From a bacterium (GTDB taxonomy: Bacteria > Bdellovibrionota_C > UBA2361 > RFPC01): a DNA stretch of 64,000 nt. A model generated the notes under the pieces. It was not told the DNA's origin, did not search any database, and saw only the letters and a program-made list of their open reading frames with translations. The stretch spans positions 124,001 to 188,000 of the forward strand of contig JAUIIO010000001.1 of NCBI GenBank assembly GCA_030431715.1, given 5' to 3'. This document shows, piece after piece, positions 45,513 through 55,752 of the stretch; the stretch's first letter is position 1, and every line of letters begins with the position of its first letter. Position numbers and translations under genes: made by a program.

Positions 45513-48209
45513 ATGAGCAACCATCAAGACGTTCAGGGTGACGCTAAACAACCGATTAAGGCCGATGCTGTGGCTGAGCCTGAAGCCCTTCATTCACAGA
45601 CTATCAGCACGTCAGTTCGGCAGTCAGCGGTAAATCATCCGGCTGATGCAATTCGTATTACGCGACCTGATATTCCCACACATGACTCTGAGCATAAGTA
45701 CGCTGGAAAGTTCGATTATGATAACTCCGCTCATGAGCATACAGGCAGATATTTCTCTGAGCGCGACAAGATTAGACCGGATGCGAAGCGACCACTTATC
45801 GGAACAGAGTTGAGGTTTATGGTAAATGATAGCTGTTTTTCTCCGCAGCACTTTACGGTAGAAGGCGAAGAATCTGGAAAGAGTAGTATTTCACGACGTA
45901 CTGACAGGCTCGTCAGGCAATTCACAGAGTTTCTTAGAGAAGAAAAATATTATTCCGATGAGTTTAAGATTCCTGAACATATTGCGAAGTTTGGGATGGG
46001 AACAGTCGTTCAACTTGTTCATGGTGGCTTTAATGAAAAGGGTGAGGATATTCTTACTCTTCAAATATCTACAAAGAGTTACCAACCTGAGGGAGCCCGG
46101 TTTGCGAATCTTGATTATCAGACATTTGCAGACTTCAATATGTTTGATCAGGGAAAGCATCCTATTGAATCGTGCAAGAACGGTGATATTGAACCGGAAA
46201 GACTAGGATTAAAATTAGTGGATGAAACCCTTGTTCCCGATCCCTTTTCAGTATTAACAGCTACTCGTGATTCGCTTGTTGATTTCTTTTCCAATCCGAC
46301 TGAGGTGCACGGTAGTGGGCAAGGTGAGCATGAGCCCGGTAAGCGTTTGGTAATGGGAGGGATTCCCGACTGCGGTGGTCAGGACAAAGTTATCGAAGAT
46401 TATAAGAAAACCGCGAGATCAAATGGTATACAAGGCATAGTTGTACATCGTGGCGGCCCACCGCATCGTTTGCATGGTGATGTTCGTACTGGTTTACATA
46501 TCCGCTCTGATGGCGCGATCTGCTACGCACATGATGAAAGTGACCGGTTTAAGGCAAAGGAGACAAACTTCAGTAAAGAGAGTCTCGAAACGTTAGCACA
46601 CAATGCGTACAGAACTTTTGAAAATGTTGATCGCATCTTTAACACAAACTTTCTAGCTAAAAATGTAGTTAATATTGTTGGTCACTATATTGATGGATCT
46701 ACCATCGGCAAAGAACTTCAAGAACAGATCTGGCTCAATCACGGAGAGATGGTTGGCCTCACGCACTATCTTCATTCTCATGGATCGTACAAGAAGAAGA
46801 CGGTTACCCAAGAGCTTCAGGCAGAGCTTGAGCACGGTCAAAATCTCAAAGGAAAAGATTTACGTGAAGCGCTCAAGGTTGCCGTTGCGAAGCGATTTGC
46901 AGATATTGCCATTGATGCACGAGAGGAGTTGGAGTCATATATCTTACATCATAAGCTTGGTCGATTCGATAGAGTTGTCGCTAATTCCAAAGAGGTGGCA
47001 CTTGCGTTTAAAGAGCGAAGTCAAGAGCTTATTAAGGACGGTGAGTATCCCAGAGATGGCGAAAGAGCACGTCAGGCAAAAGAAGAAGGCTGTATTGAAG
47101 TCGATAATATTATTTATCCCGGGGTACCACGAGAACACCGGCCACCGGTAGAGCGGGGGAAGATGAAAAAGGCTTTTGTTGAAAAATCTATTGATCTCTG
47201 CATGCTAAACGAGTGTGGTCCAGTAGCTGTGAGAGAGCTCGCAAAAACAGACAAAGAGGCTGCTATTAAGCTCTTTAAAAGCATTCTGGAAAACTCATGG
47301 ACGACTTGTGAGATGAGTCGGCCTGATAGTTTTGCCAAGAATAAACTCGGAATCCTTAAGTCATATGCTCAATTCATAGAGCAAGAGCGCGAACTCAATC
47401 GTCAACGTTGTATTGAGAACGGAGAGGATCCGGAAACTACAGATATTGAACCTGCAGTATATCTCTTTCTTAATATTGGAAACGAGCCTGAGGGAGACGA
47501 GGCGGGATTTGATTTTAATCAGAAGCAGATCAAGCAACTCCATGTGGCGATTCGTGAACTTGGCCTTGCAGAACACGTTATTTATACATCTTCCTATAGT
47601 CCTGAGGAGGTAGTGGAGCTTAACAAGAATTGTGATAGCTTCTTTTCTCCTGCGTTAACGGAACCATTTGGTATCACAAGTGCGCAAGCGCTATGTGCAG
47701 GACAACATACGATGGTCACAAGCCGGGTGAATGCAGCAATTGACTTTGCTGAAGGGCTTGATCCGGTGTGGTACCTAAAGAGAGATGGCGAAAAGGTGTA
47801 TCCATCTAAGGATGATAGTTACAAAGATTTCAAAAATGAAGCATATCAACTTCGAAGAGATGGAGAGCTTGCATTAATGGGCTATCCAGGCCTTACGATC
47901 GTGGAGGCGGGGAGAACGGGAGACTCGCGAATGATGTCTATGGAGGAGATAGAGACGTATTGTCTGGCTATGCTATCTAATGATTATCACTGGTACTTAA
48001 AAGATAGAGAGGTCTTTTATGAAGATGCGCTTGAGAACTCTAGTGCTGCGAGCGCACTTTTTAGCTGGCAAAATAGTGCAAACCAACTTTATCAGGTTGC
48101 AGGGATTGAGTGTCAGCAATCGCCTGATAGTAGACAGCTCGTTTTTAAAAAGTCTGCCTATAAAAAATTACGAGACAAGTACAACGAAGAGGCTCTACTC
48201 GCCAGCTAA
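45513..48209 (+). CDS. Divergent GT4 resembling sucrose-phosphate synthase
   Basis: 898 residues. The N-terminal third is unlike known proteins. The GT-B part has GGQ at G288-Q290 (PDCGGQDK), where sucrose-phosphate synthases have DTGGQ, then NIVGHYIDG (cf. HGHYAD) and MVGLTHYLHSHGSYKK (cf. GHSLGRDK). The C-terminal half has SFFSPALTEPFGITSAQALCAGQ, matching the EPFGLTLIEA region, but the second Glu is Gln725 and the usual SRPDxKKN phosphate loop is altered. It may make sucrose or sucrose-phosphate, or another disaccharide, or be non-catalytic. Divergent from sucrose phosphorylase and followed by galE. Confidence 0.72.
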   Translation: MSNHQDVQGDAKQPIKADAVAEPEALHSQTISTSVRQSAVNHPADAIRITRPDIPTHDSEHKYAGKFDYDNSAHEHTGRYFSERDKIRPDAKRPLIGTELRFMVNDSCFSPQHFTVEGEESGKSSISRRTDRLVRQFTEFLREEKYYSDEFKIPEHIAKFGMGTVVQLVHGGFNEKGEDILTLQISTKSYQPEGARFANLDYQTFADFNMFDQGKHPIESCKNGDIEPERLGLKLVDETLVPDPFSVLTATRDSLVDFFSNPTEVHGSGQGEHEPGKRLVMGGIPDCGGQDKVIEDYKKTARSNGIQGIVVHRGGPPHRLHGDVRTGLHIRSDGAICYAHDESDRFKAKETNFSKESLETLAHNAYRTFENVDRIFNTNFLAKNVVNIVGHYIDGSTIGKELQEQIWLNHGEMVGLTHYLHSHGSYKKKTVTQELQAELEHGQNLKGKDLREALKVAVAKRFADIAIDAREELESYILHHKLGRFDRVVANSKEVALAFKERSQELIKDGEYPRDGERARQAKEEGCIEVDNIIYPGVPREHRPPVERGKMKKAFVEKSIDLCMLNECGPVAVRELAKTDKEAAIKLFKSILENSWTTCEMSRPDSFAKNKLGILKSYAQFIEQERELNRQRCIENGEDPETTDIEPAVYLFLNIGNEPEGDEAGFDFNQKQIKQLHVAIRELGLAEHVIYTSSYSPEEVVELNKNCDSFFSPALTEPFGITSAQALCAGQHTMVTSRVNAAIDFAEGLDPVWYLKRDGEKVYPSKDDSYKDFKNEAYQLRRDGELALMGYPGLTIVEAGRTGDSRMMSMEEIETYCLAMLSNDYHWYLKDREVFYEDALENSSAASALFSWQNSANQLYQVAGIECQQSPDSRQLVFKKSAYKKLRDKYNEEALLAS

Positions 48210-48274
48210 GGCATGAGAGCTTCAAAAGTATTAGAACTTCTCAAGAGTTGCCTCAGATGCTATAAGCGTAGGCT

Positions 48275-49273
48275 ATGAGTGAAAAATCACCCTGTATTCT
48301 TATCGCAGGTGGGGCTGGGTATATCGGCTCACATGCTGTACTTGATCTGAAGAGTTCTGGTTATCAGCCGGTAATCGTAGATAATTTTTCGCGTGGGAAT
48401 AAAGACATCGCAGAGCTTACCGGTGCCGAGTGTGAAGAAGGTGAGTTATCTGATTGCGCCTTTCTTAAGAAGGTTATAAAGAAATATAACCCTGATGCGG
48501 TTATGCACTTTGCCGCTTGGACATATGTAGGCGAGTCTGTAAGCCAGCCAGAGAGATATTATAATAACAATGTTGTTGCTACGCTTAATCTGCTTTCAAC
48601 AATGCGAGAGCTTGGGGTGGGAAAGTTCATTTTCTCATCCACTGCGGCAACATATGGTTTGCCTGAAGCGATACCAATTCCAGAAGACGCCGTTCAGGCT
48701 CCAATTAATCCCTATGGATCGTCTAAGCTTATGGTGGAACGCATTCTATCAGATTTTAATGCGGCGTACGGACTACAGTATACTATCTTTCGTTATTTCA
48801 ACGCTGCTGGAGCTAGTTCTAATGCTCTTATCGGGGAACGACACGATCCTGAAACACACCTGATACCTCTTGCGCTATCTGCAGCGGCAAAAGGCACTCC
48901 TTTTAAAGTTTTTGGTACTGATTACCCAACGCAGGATGGAACATGCATTCGTGACTACGTTCACGTCGATGATATCGCACGAGCTCATGTGCTTGGTTTG
49001 CAGCGGCTTGAAGCTGGAGAAGAGAAGGGAATTTACAATATCGGTACAGGTTCTGGTTACTCTGTGTTAGAGGTTATAAATACAATCGAAAAAGTAACCG
49101 GCCTTAAAGTTCCCTATGAAGTCGCGGATCGGCGTGCTGGTGATCCGCCGGAGCTTATTGCTAAGGCTGAGCGAATCTCAAAAGATCTTAAGTGGCATGC
49201 GAGGCACTCTGGTCTTGAAGAAATTATTTCGACAGCGTGGGCTTGGCACAGGAAAGATTGGGATTTGACCTAA
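48275..49273 (+). CDS. galE: UDP-glucose 4-epimerase
   Basis: 332 residues of an SDR-type epimerase. NAD-binding GGAGYIGSH, the catalytic Y147-GSSK151, the DYVHVDDIARAH segment and the GTGSGYSVLEVI end are all present. It interconverts UDP-glucose and UDP-galactose. It follows the GT4 with a 65-base gap, fitting a UDP-glucose-centred locus. Confidence 0.93.
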   Translation: MSEKSPCILIAGGAGYIGSHAVLDLKSSGYQPVIVDNFSRGNKDIAELTGAECEEGELSDCAFLKKVIKKYNPDAVMHFAAWTYVGESVSQPERYYNNNVVATLNLLSTMRELGVGKFIFSSTAATYGLPEAIPIPEDAVQAPINPYGSSKLMVERILSDFNAAYGLQYTIFRYFNAAGASSNALIGERHDPETHLIPLALSAAAKGTPFKVFGTDYPTQDGTCIRDYVHVDDIARAHVLGLQRLEAGEEKGIYNIGTGSGYSVLEVINTIEKVTGLKVPYEVADRRAGDPPELIAKAERISKDLKWHARHSGLEEIISTAWAWHRKDWDLT

Positions 49274-49288
49274 AAAGGAGAGAAAATT

Positions 49289-49780
49289 ATGCCTTCATTT
49301 GATGTTGTTTCTGAGGTTGATATGACTGAAGTTCTTAATGCTGTCGATCAGACAAGGCGTGAAATTGGGACACGTTATGATTTTAAGGGATCGAAGGCGA
49401 GTGTGGAGCTTCATGAGAAAGAGAGCACGATTGATCTAAAGGCTGAAGATAAGATGAAGCTTGATTCTCTCGGTGACATGCTTAAGCAGAAGCTTGCCAA
49501 GCGCGGAGTGAGTCTCAGGCTCGTTGAGTTTGGAGAGCAAGAGAAGGCGGGCGGAAATACCCTTAAGCAGACTGCAAAAGTAAAACAGGGGCTCACAACC
49601 GAGGAGCTAAAAGACTTAAATAAGCTTGTGAAGCAACAAAAACTCAAAGTTACCTGCCAGATACAAGAGAATCAGCTCCGCGTAACTGGAAAAAAGCGAG
49701 ATATCCTTCAAGAGGTCATTTCTGTACTCAAGTCAGACGCTAAAAATCTCGAACTACAATTTACGAACTTTCGGGATTAA
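49289..49780 (+). CDS. YajQ-family cyclic-di-GMP-binding protein
   Basis: 163 residues. The MPSFDVVSEVDMTEVLNAVDQ start, TRYDFKGSKASVEL, and the repeat LQEVISVLKSDAKNLELQFTNFRD match YajQ, a nucleotide-binding protein that in some bacteria senses cyclic di-GMP. AAGGAG precedes the ATG. It is 15 bases behind galE and may be co-transcribed. Confidence 0.93.
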   Translation: MPSFDVVSEVDMTEVLNAVDQTRREIGTRYDFKGSKASVELHEKESTIDLKAEDKMKLDSLGDMLKQKLAKRGVSLRLVEFGEQEKAGGNTLKQTAKVKQGLTTEELKDLNKLVKQQKLKVTCQIQENQLRVTGKKRDILQEVISVLKSDAKNLELQFTNFRD

Positions 49781-49827
49781 ACCTGCAGTACTACACTATA
49801 GTATAGCTGCTGCTACAGTGTATTTAT

Positions 49828-49896
49828 ACACAGGAGCCCGCGGAGAACGCGGAGGGGTTATTGGCTCCGTGTGCTCCGCGATCTCCTGTGTTTTTA
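49828..49896 (+). terminator. Intrinsic terminator after yajQ
   Basis: ACACAGGAG and CTCCTGTGT close a large GC-rich stem with an inner CGCGGAG/CTCCGCG helix, followed by TTTTT. It should end the galE-yajQ message before acnA. Confidence 0.75.
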
Positions 49897-49921
49897 ATCA
49901 ATTCAGACAAAAAGGATATCT

Positions 49922-52618
49922 ATGCCTCTTCAGGATCCACTCAGTGTCAAAAAAGAGTTAACCCTTAACTCAGGAGATAAAGTCTCCTACATGAGTTTGC
50001 CCGAACTTGAAGCTAAAGGGATTGGCCCTATATCAAAGCTTCCTTACTCTATTCGCGTTCTTTTAGAGTCGGTACTCAGAAACTACGACAACTTTGCCTT
50101 TACCGAAGACCACATAAAGAAACTTGCGAACTGGAAGACAAGTGAAGCAGAGCGAGAAGAAACTCCTTACAAGCCTGCTCGTGTTGTCCTGCAAGATTTC
50201 ACTGGAGTGCCAGCCGTTGTTGATCTGGCTGTTATGCGTGATTCCATCAAGCGTCTGGGAGGCGATCCGGCTAAGATTAATCCTCAGATCCCGTGCGATC
50301 TCGTCATTGATCACTCTGTACAGGTTGATTACTTCGGCACGAAAAACGCACTAGCGCTAAACGAAGAGAGAGAATTTGAGCGAAACAATGAGCGTTATGA
50401 ATTCTTAAAGTGGGGACAGGGCGCTTTCAAAAATTTCCGAGTAGTGCCACCTGCCACTGGTATCGTGCATCAGGTAAATCTTGAGCACCTTTCGACCGTT
50501 GTCTTTCACGACAAAGAGAATAATGTGGCCTATCCAGATAGCTGTGTCGGTACAGATTCACACACCCCCATGGTAAATGGGCTTGGTGTTGTAGCATGGG
50601 GAGTTGGTGGTATTGAAGCTGAGGCCGTTATGCTGAATCAGCCTATATACATGCTTGTTCCCGATGTTATCGGATTTAAGCTCACCGGTCGTTTGCCTGA
50701 AGGCGCAACGGCTACTGATATGGTTTTAAAAGTTACAGAGATGTGTCGCGCGAAGGGAGTCGTCGGAAAGTTTGTCGAATTCTACGGCGATGGAATACAG
50801 CACTTAAGTATTGCGGATAGAGCAACAATCGGGAATATGGCACCGGAGCAGGGATCGACAGTCTCTATCTTCGCACCAGATGACCAGACTCTTCACTACA
50901 TGCGACTCACTGGACGTGACGAAGAGACTATAGAACTAGCTGAAAAGTATTTAAAAGCCCAGGGGCTCTTTTACGATCCAGCTTCACCAGATCCTGACTT
51001 TACTGACACCCTAGAACTCGATCTCTCTACCGTAGAGCCAGCAATAGCAGGACCAAAACGACCACAGGACAGAATTGTTTTGAGCGATGTGGGACCGACC
51101 TATCAAAAAACGCTCACGGATCCAGTCGGCCCTAAGGGTATGGGGCTTTCAGAGGCTGATTTAGAGAAGAAGGCTGTCGTAAAGCATGATGATGGCTCTA
51201 CAGAGGAGCTCGAGCACGGAGCAGTTGTCATTGCTGCTATCACATCTTGTACTAATACAAGTAACCCTTCTGTGATGCTCGCAGCAGGGCTAGTAGCAAA
51301 GAAGGCAGCGGCGCTCGGTATAAAGCCTAAAAAATATGTGAAAACTTCACTTGCACCGGGCTCAACGGTTGTTACTGAGTATCTTACTGAGTCTGGTCTT
51401 CTTTCTTCGCTTGAAGAGATCGGATTTCACGTCGTTGGTTACGGTTGCACAACCTGTATTGGTAACTCCGGTCCTCTGCCTGAACCTGTTTCTAAAGCAA
51501 TTGAAGAGAAAGATCTGGTGGTCTCTGCCGTTCTTTCAGGGAATAGAAACTTTGAAGGTCGAGTTAATCCCCATACTCGTACGAATTATCTCGCGTCTCC
51601 GCCGCTTGTGGTTGTTTATGCACTTGCAGGATCAACAGCCATTGACGTGACGAAGGACCCAATTGCTATTGGAAAGGATGGAAATCCAGTTTACATGAAA
51701 GATCTCTGGCCAACCAATAAAGAGATCGAAGAGGCGCTTCAGTCTGTGAAGTCAGATCTCTTTAAAAAGCGGTATGCCGATGTCTGGAAGGGGTCAGAAA
51801 AATGGCGTGAAGTTGATGCTGGATCAAGTGTCCTGTACGACTGGAAGCCAGAGTCTACCTATATTAGAAAACCCACATTCTTTGATCTCGTAACAACTGA
51901 TACAGAGGTTATTACAGGAATACAAGGTGCACGAGTACTTGGGTTTTTCGCTGACTCTGTTACCACCGATCATATCTCTCCAGCTGGTTCTATCGCTGCT
52001 GACTCACCGGCTGGAAAGTATCTTAAAGAGCACGGTGTCGAACGAAAGGATTGGAACAGCTACGGCTCTCGGCGTGGAAACCATGAGGTCATGATGCGTG
52101 GAACATTTGCCAATATTCGCATCAAGAACAAGCTCGTGCCGGGCAGTGAGGGCAACATTACGGTGTATCACAAAACAGGTGAGCAGATGAGTTTCTTCGA
52201 TGCTTCGCAGAAGTATATGGAAGATGGCACGCCACTTATTGTGGTAGCAGGCAAGGAGTACGGAACGGGCTCCTCTAGAGACTGGGCGGCAAAGGGACCA
52301 TATCTTCAGGGACTCAAAGCCGTGATTGCTGAAAGTTATGAGCGCATCCACCGTAGTAACCTTATCGGAATGGGAATACTACCTCTTCAGTTTAAGGACG
52401 GTGAATCTGCCAGTACGTATAAGCTTGATGGTACTGAGACATATGATATCAGCGTCGATGATAGCTTAAAGCCTGGTGCAGACGTCCCTGTAAAAGTCAC
52501 CCGTGCCGACGGTGAGGAATTTAGCATTACCGCAAAGAATCGTATCGATACGCCGGTGGAGATAGAGTACTACCGAAATGGTGGAATTCTACATACGGTG
52601 CTCAAAAATATGATATAA
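49922..52618 (+). CDS. acnA: Aconitate hydratase A
   Basis: 898 residues, the length of AcnA/IRP1-type aconitases. The iron-sulfur ligands are C443 ([13 protein letters not shown]), C509 and C512 ([14 protein letters not shown]). The [21 protein letters not shown] and [17 protein letters not shown] regions are standard. It interconverts citrate and isocitrate in the TCA cycle. It stands alone after a terminator. Confidence 0.97.
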   Translation: MPLQDPLSVKKELTLNSGDKVSYMSLPELEAKGIGPISKLPYSIRVLLESVLRNYDNFAFTEDHIKKLANWKTSEAEREETPYKPARVVLQDFTGVPAVVDLAVMRDSIKRLGGDPAKINPQIPCDLVIDHSVQVDYFGTKNALALNEEREFERNNERYEFLKWGQGAFKNFRVVPPATGIVHQVNLEHLSTVVFHDKENNVAYPDSCVGTDSHTPMVNGLGVVAWGVGGIEAEAVMLNQPIYMLVPDVIGFKLTGRLPEGATATDMVLKVTEMCRAKGVVGKFVEFYGDGIQHLSIADRATIGNMAPEQGSTVSIFAPDDQTLHYMRLTGRDEETIELAEKYLKAQGLFYDPASPDPDFTDTLELDLSTVEPAIAGPKRPQDRIVLSDVGPTYQKTLTDPVGPKGMGLSEADLEKKAVVKHDDGSTEELEHGAVVIAAITSCTNTSNPSVMLAAGLVAKKAAALGIKPKKYVKTSLAPGSTVVTEYLTESGLLSSLEEIGFHVVGYGCTTCIGNSGPLPEPVSKAIEEKDLVVSAVLSGNRNFEGRVNPHTRTNYLASPPLVVVYALAGSTAIDVTKDPIAIGKDGNPVYMKDLWPTNKEIEEALQSVKSDLFKKRYADVWKGSEKWREVDAGSSVLYDWKPESTYIRKPTFFDLVTTDTEVITGIQGARVLGFFADSVTTDHISPAGSIAADSPAGKYLKEHGVERKDWNSYGSRRGNHEVMMRGTFANIRIKNKLVPGSEGNITVYHKTGEQMSFFDASQKYMEDGTPLIVVAGKEYGTGSSRDWAAKGPYLQGLKAVIAESYERIHRSNLIGMGILPLQFKDGESASTYKLDGTETYDISVDDSLKPGADVPVKVTRADGEEFSITAKNRIDTPVEIEYYRNGGILHTVLKNMI

Positions 52619-52650
52619 AGACGTGTCATTCGACCTTGCCCGGCTATTTT

Positions 52651-54351
52651 TTAAGCCGTAAATGTTTGCTCCGCTACTCTGGGATTATGCAAGAAGTTCT
52701 GAAGAATGCCATCTTCACAAGAGCTCCGTTCTCTGTGCTTCTCTTTAGCCGCTTGAATCTGACTCTTTGTAAAGTTATGTAATCCGCCAGCACGGCAGAG
52801 CATGCTAAGATAATCAGGATTGTCTAATAAAAGATCAATTGTCTGTTCAAGGAGTCTTGGATAGCTTTTAAGTTTTAGCCATGCGTCCCGAATAAGAATG
52901 TTTAAGGAAAGGAGACGGGTAGGATTGGCAAAATGCGATTCATGGATGAAGAGGATCTCATTTACATAGGAGCTGTAAGCTGGACAATCAAGAAACATCG
53001 CGGAGTCAAAGATCTGGTTAAATCTGTCATATGGAAACCAGAGTATGGTCCGAAGACTTTCTACATTATTTCGAAAGAGTGCAGGTATCTCGTCTTGATG
53101 GATATGATGTGTCTTAATTTTACTTTTCTGCAAAACACCATTTCTTGAGAGCTCTTTGAAATAGAATTGTGAAGTAGATGGATTGTCAGAGATAAAAAAG
53201 TAATCACCAATCCCCGCGTCGCACACGCCCCTCTCTGAGGCCGGGCTCATGACTCTATAGGAATTCTGAGGCATAACCATCAACGGTCTATATTGAAGTT
53301 TTTTCCCTTTTCTCAAGAGATCTGCTGCGGTTGCAACGGTGAGAATCATCGCATCGGGTGGCGTGGAGTGTGTTTGGGTGGAGACAAAGGCGAGAACGTC
53401 GTCAGTATTGAAATGATGGTAATCTATGTCGAGCGGTAGTTTTTCTTCTTTCGTCAGATACTTTAATAGAGCCAAGCTCCCGACGTGAGCAGGCGTGAGA
53501 GTGATGCGAAATGGCTCAGAATCAGGCATGAGTGACCTTTTAAGAAAGTCATTTGGGTGCATGCCGAGTCGCTGAGCAGATGTGAGGTGGCGGTCAATGA
53601 TATCAGTGAGCGCAAAGCGACGTCCAGTTATGTAGAGAAAGTCCTCGTGCGTTTCCATGAAGCGCAGTGCATTTTGAAGCGTAGACGTATTAAAGATGTC
53701 GGTCTCTTCAAGAGTGCGTAATGTTTCGTGGAGGAAAAGTTTTTTGAGGATAGAAAACCAGAAAGGATCGTTAAAGGGAAATGGATAGGTATTATCCTCT
53801 AAAGGAGGAGTTTTTTTAACTTGGGTGAGTTCAATCTTAGAACGAATACCGCTCGAAATCATCCTTGCTAGTGTTGCTAGCTCATTTGAACAATCTATTT
53901 TTTGATCTTCTAAGAATACCGTAATTTCTTCAGGAGGAAGTCTTTTTTCGTTTACTCGTATGATCACAGGCCCTGGATATTTGAGGCTTGAATTAGAGAT
54001 TTGTAAAAATGTACGAAGGAGATTCTTCCCCTTTGAGTCAGTACCAAACATGTCCAGAAGCCAGAGTGGTTGTTTACTGAGTGCATAATCGAGTGAGCAA
54101 GCAAGAGACCCTTTCTCTCCACTTAGTGTGGCATCTTTATCAAGCGTTTGATTGCTCTCTTGAGCGCAATGTCTGAGTAACAGAATAGCTAAGGATTTTA
54201 CTGCTGAGCTCCATTGAAATGTTCCTTGGGCTTTACTCGCCCCTTCCGTTTTGCCCCTAACACTTATGCGAGTAACATTGCCAGAGCTGGTTTCTACTCT
54301 TGTGAGTTCAGGTGAAGAGGCTCCTGAAAAATAGAGTGTAATAGAGAGCAT
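52651..54351 (-). CDS. Hypothetical protein, unrecognised
   Basis: 566 residues, no signal peptide, no membrane helix that I would defend. The middle (residues about 290-440) has a segment with PFRITLTPAHVGSLALLKYL, PDAMILTVATAADLLRKGK and PLMVMPQNSYRVMSP, a pattern that could belong to a periplasmic-binding-protein-like fold of the NMT1 type, though the protein is not exported. The N-terminal 120 residues and the C-terminus (HFANPTRLLSLNILIRDAWLKLKSYP) give no clue. It is divergent from the FAD oxidoreductase. Confidence 0.6.
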   Translation of the reverse strand: MLSITLYFSGASSPELTRVETSSGNVTRISVRGKTEGASKAQGTFQWSSAVKSLAILLLRHCAQESNQTLDKDATLSGEKGSLACSLDYALSKQPLWLLDMFGTDSKGKNLLRTFLQISNSSLKYPGPVIIRVNEKRLPPEEITVFLEDQKIDCSNELATLARMISSGIRSKIELTQVKKTPPLEDNTYPFPFNDPFWFSILKKLFLHETLRTLEETDIFNTSTLQNALRFMETHEDFLYITGRRFALTDIIDRHLTSAQRLGMHPNDFLKRSLMPDSEPFRITLTPAHVGSLALLKYLTKEEKLPLDIDYHHFNTDDVLAFVSTQTHSTPPDAMILTVATAADLLRKGKKLQYRPLMVMPQNSYRVMSPASERGVCDAGIGDYFFISDNPSTSQFYFKELSRNGVLQKSKIKTHHIHQDEIPALFRNNVESLRTILWFPYDRFNQIFDSAMFLDCPAYSSYVNEILFIHESHFANPTRLLSLNILIRDAWLKLKSYPRLLEQTIDLLLDNPDYLSMLCRAGGLHNFTKSQIQAAKEKHRERSSCEDGILQNFLHNPRVAEQTFTA

Positions 54352-54510
54352 AGTAAGTGTAAGAGCAGAATTTGTACCCTTTGCAATTACTTTATAATGG
54401 GTCGAGAAACAAGATTTTTTTGCTCTCTCCTTCTTTTAGAGGAGATGAGGCAAAAAATGAGTCTTTTTCAGGGGATGTCTCTTAGAAAGAGTTCTGTTTA
54501 ATATATAAAC

Positions 54511-55689
54511 ATGAATGATGATTTAGATACGTGCTTTGACTTTGCTGTTGTTGGCAATGGTCTACTTGGCTCTTCAGTGGCCCGTTCATTATCTGAACTT
54601 GGTGCGCGCACGCTTGTTCTAGGAGCGGGGGAGCCAGAAAGTGATAGTGGAGAGGAGCAAGTATATTCCAGCCACGCCGATGAGGCGCGGATAACTCGTG
54701 TGGCTGATGCAGATAGTGTTCGTGCGTTACTTGCTGCGGAAGCAATAGCTATGTACGAGGACATTCAAGAGCGATCCGGAATGACGTTTTTCACGCCATG
54801 TGGTTTTCTAGCCATTGCGGAAGGTTCTCAGAGTGATTGGTTTGACAGTCTTCGTAACTCTGCACAAAACGCTGATGTGAGGCTTGTAGCGAAGTCGGGA
54901 GAAGACATAGAAAGTGATCATTCACTAAGGCTTCGAGAATCCAGTATGGCTTTGTTTGAGCAGGACTCTGCGGGTTATATTCATCCACGAAAGTTAATCG
55001 AAGCCAATAATAGTCTGACAACTTCTCTTGGTGGAGTTCTTCTCAGGGAGCAGGTCGTAACAATTTCTCATGTGAGTGGGCATTCACGGCTTATTACCCG
55101 AGAGAATAAAACCGTGCGTGCAAAGAAAATAGTACTTGCTACTGGAGCATTTACAGAGAGCCTAGGAATTATTCCTCCTAATGTCGTTGTTCGAAATAAC
55201 ACATATGTGCTGGGAAGAATCGGGCCTGATGCGGCTGCGTCACTTAAGAGATTACCATCAGTTATTTTTCGAAGTTCAGATCCGGAAGGATGTTTCTATT
55301 TATTGCCTCCTGTAAATTATCCTGATGGAAATACGTATATTAAGATCGGACACTCAGAGGTGGGTCAACCTATTGAGAACTACCATGATATCTTTTCATG
55401 GTTCCAAGGGATTGGTAGTGAGCAGGTGGCTCAAAGGCTCAAGGAGCTACTTGCTAATTTTTTTCTAGATATCGATTTCCTTGAGCTGAAGTCTTTTCCT
55501 TGTGTAACCACACATACTCCTTCTGGCTATCCCTATATTGACTGGTGGAGAGAAGATTGCGCGCTTCTTCTGGGTGGAAATGGCTTCTGTGCCAAGTCAT
55601 GCTTAGGTATAGGGGAAATTGCAGCAGAATTTTTTGCGAATGGTAAGTGGAATAAAACCTATCCACGTTCCCTATTTTCCCTGGATTAA
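54511..55689 (+). CDS. FAD-dependent oxidoreductase (DAO family)
   Basis: 392 residues. The N-terminal dinucleotide-binding motif VVGNGLLGSSVARSLSELGARTLVLG and the acceptor-side pattern of the D-amino-acid oxidase/sarcosine oxidase family are present, with KKIVLATGAFTESL. The C-terminus has LLLGGNGFCAKSCLGIGEIAAEF. It probably oxidises an N-methyl amino acid or similar amine. It begins the three-gene group with an APH kinase and an SDR. Confidence 0.8.
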   Translation: MNDDLDTCFDFAVVGNGLLGSSVARSLSELGARTLVLGAGEPESDSGEEQVYSSHADEARITRVADADSVRALLAAEAIAMYEDIQERSGMTFFTPCGFLAIAEGSQSDWFDSLRNSAQNADVRLVAKSGEDIESDHSLRLRESSMALFEQDSAGYIHPRKLIEANNSLTTSLGGVLLREQVVTISHVSGHSRLITRENKTVRAKKIVLATGAFTESLGIIPPNVVVRNNTYVLGRIGPDAAASLKRLPSVIFRSSDPEGCFYLLPPVNYPDGNTYIKIGHSEVGQPIENYHDIFSWFQGIGSEQVAQRLKELLANFFLDIDFLELKSFPCVTTHTPSGYPYIDWWREDCALLLGGNGFCAKSCLGIGEIAAEFFANGKWNKTYPRSLFSLD

Positions 55690-55752
55690 AAAACAGGTTG
55701 TGTTACAATTTTAGTATAAATTTGAGTAGTTACGACATGTTTGTGATAATCT

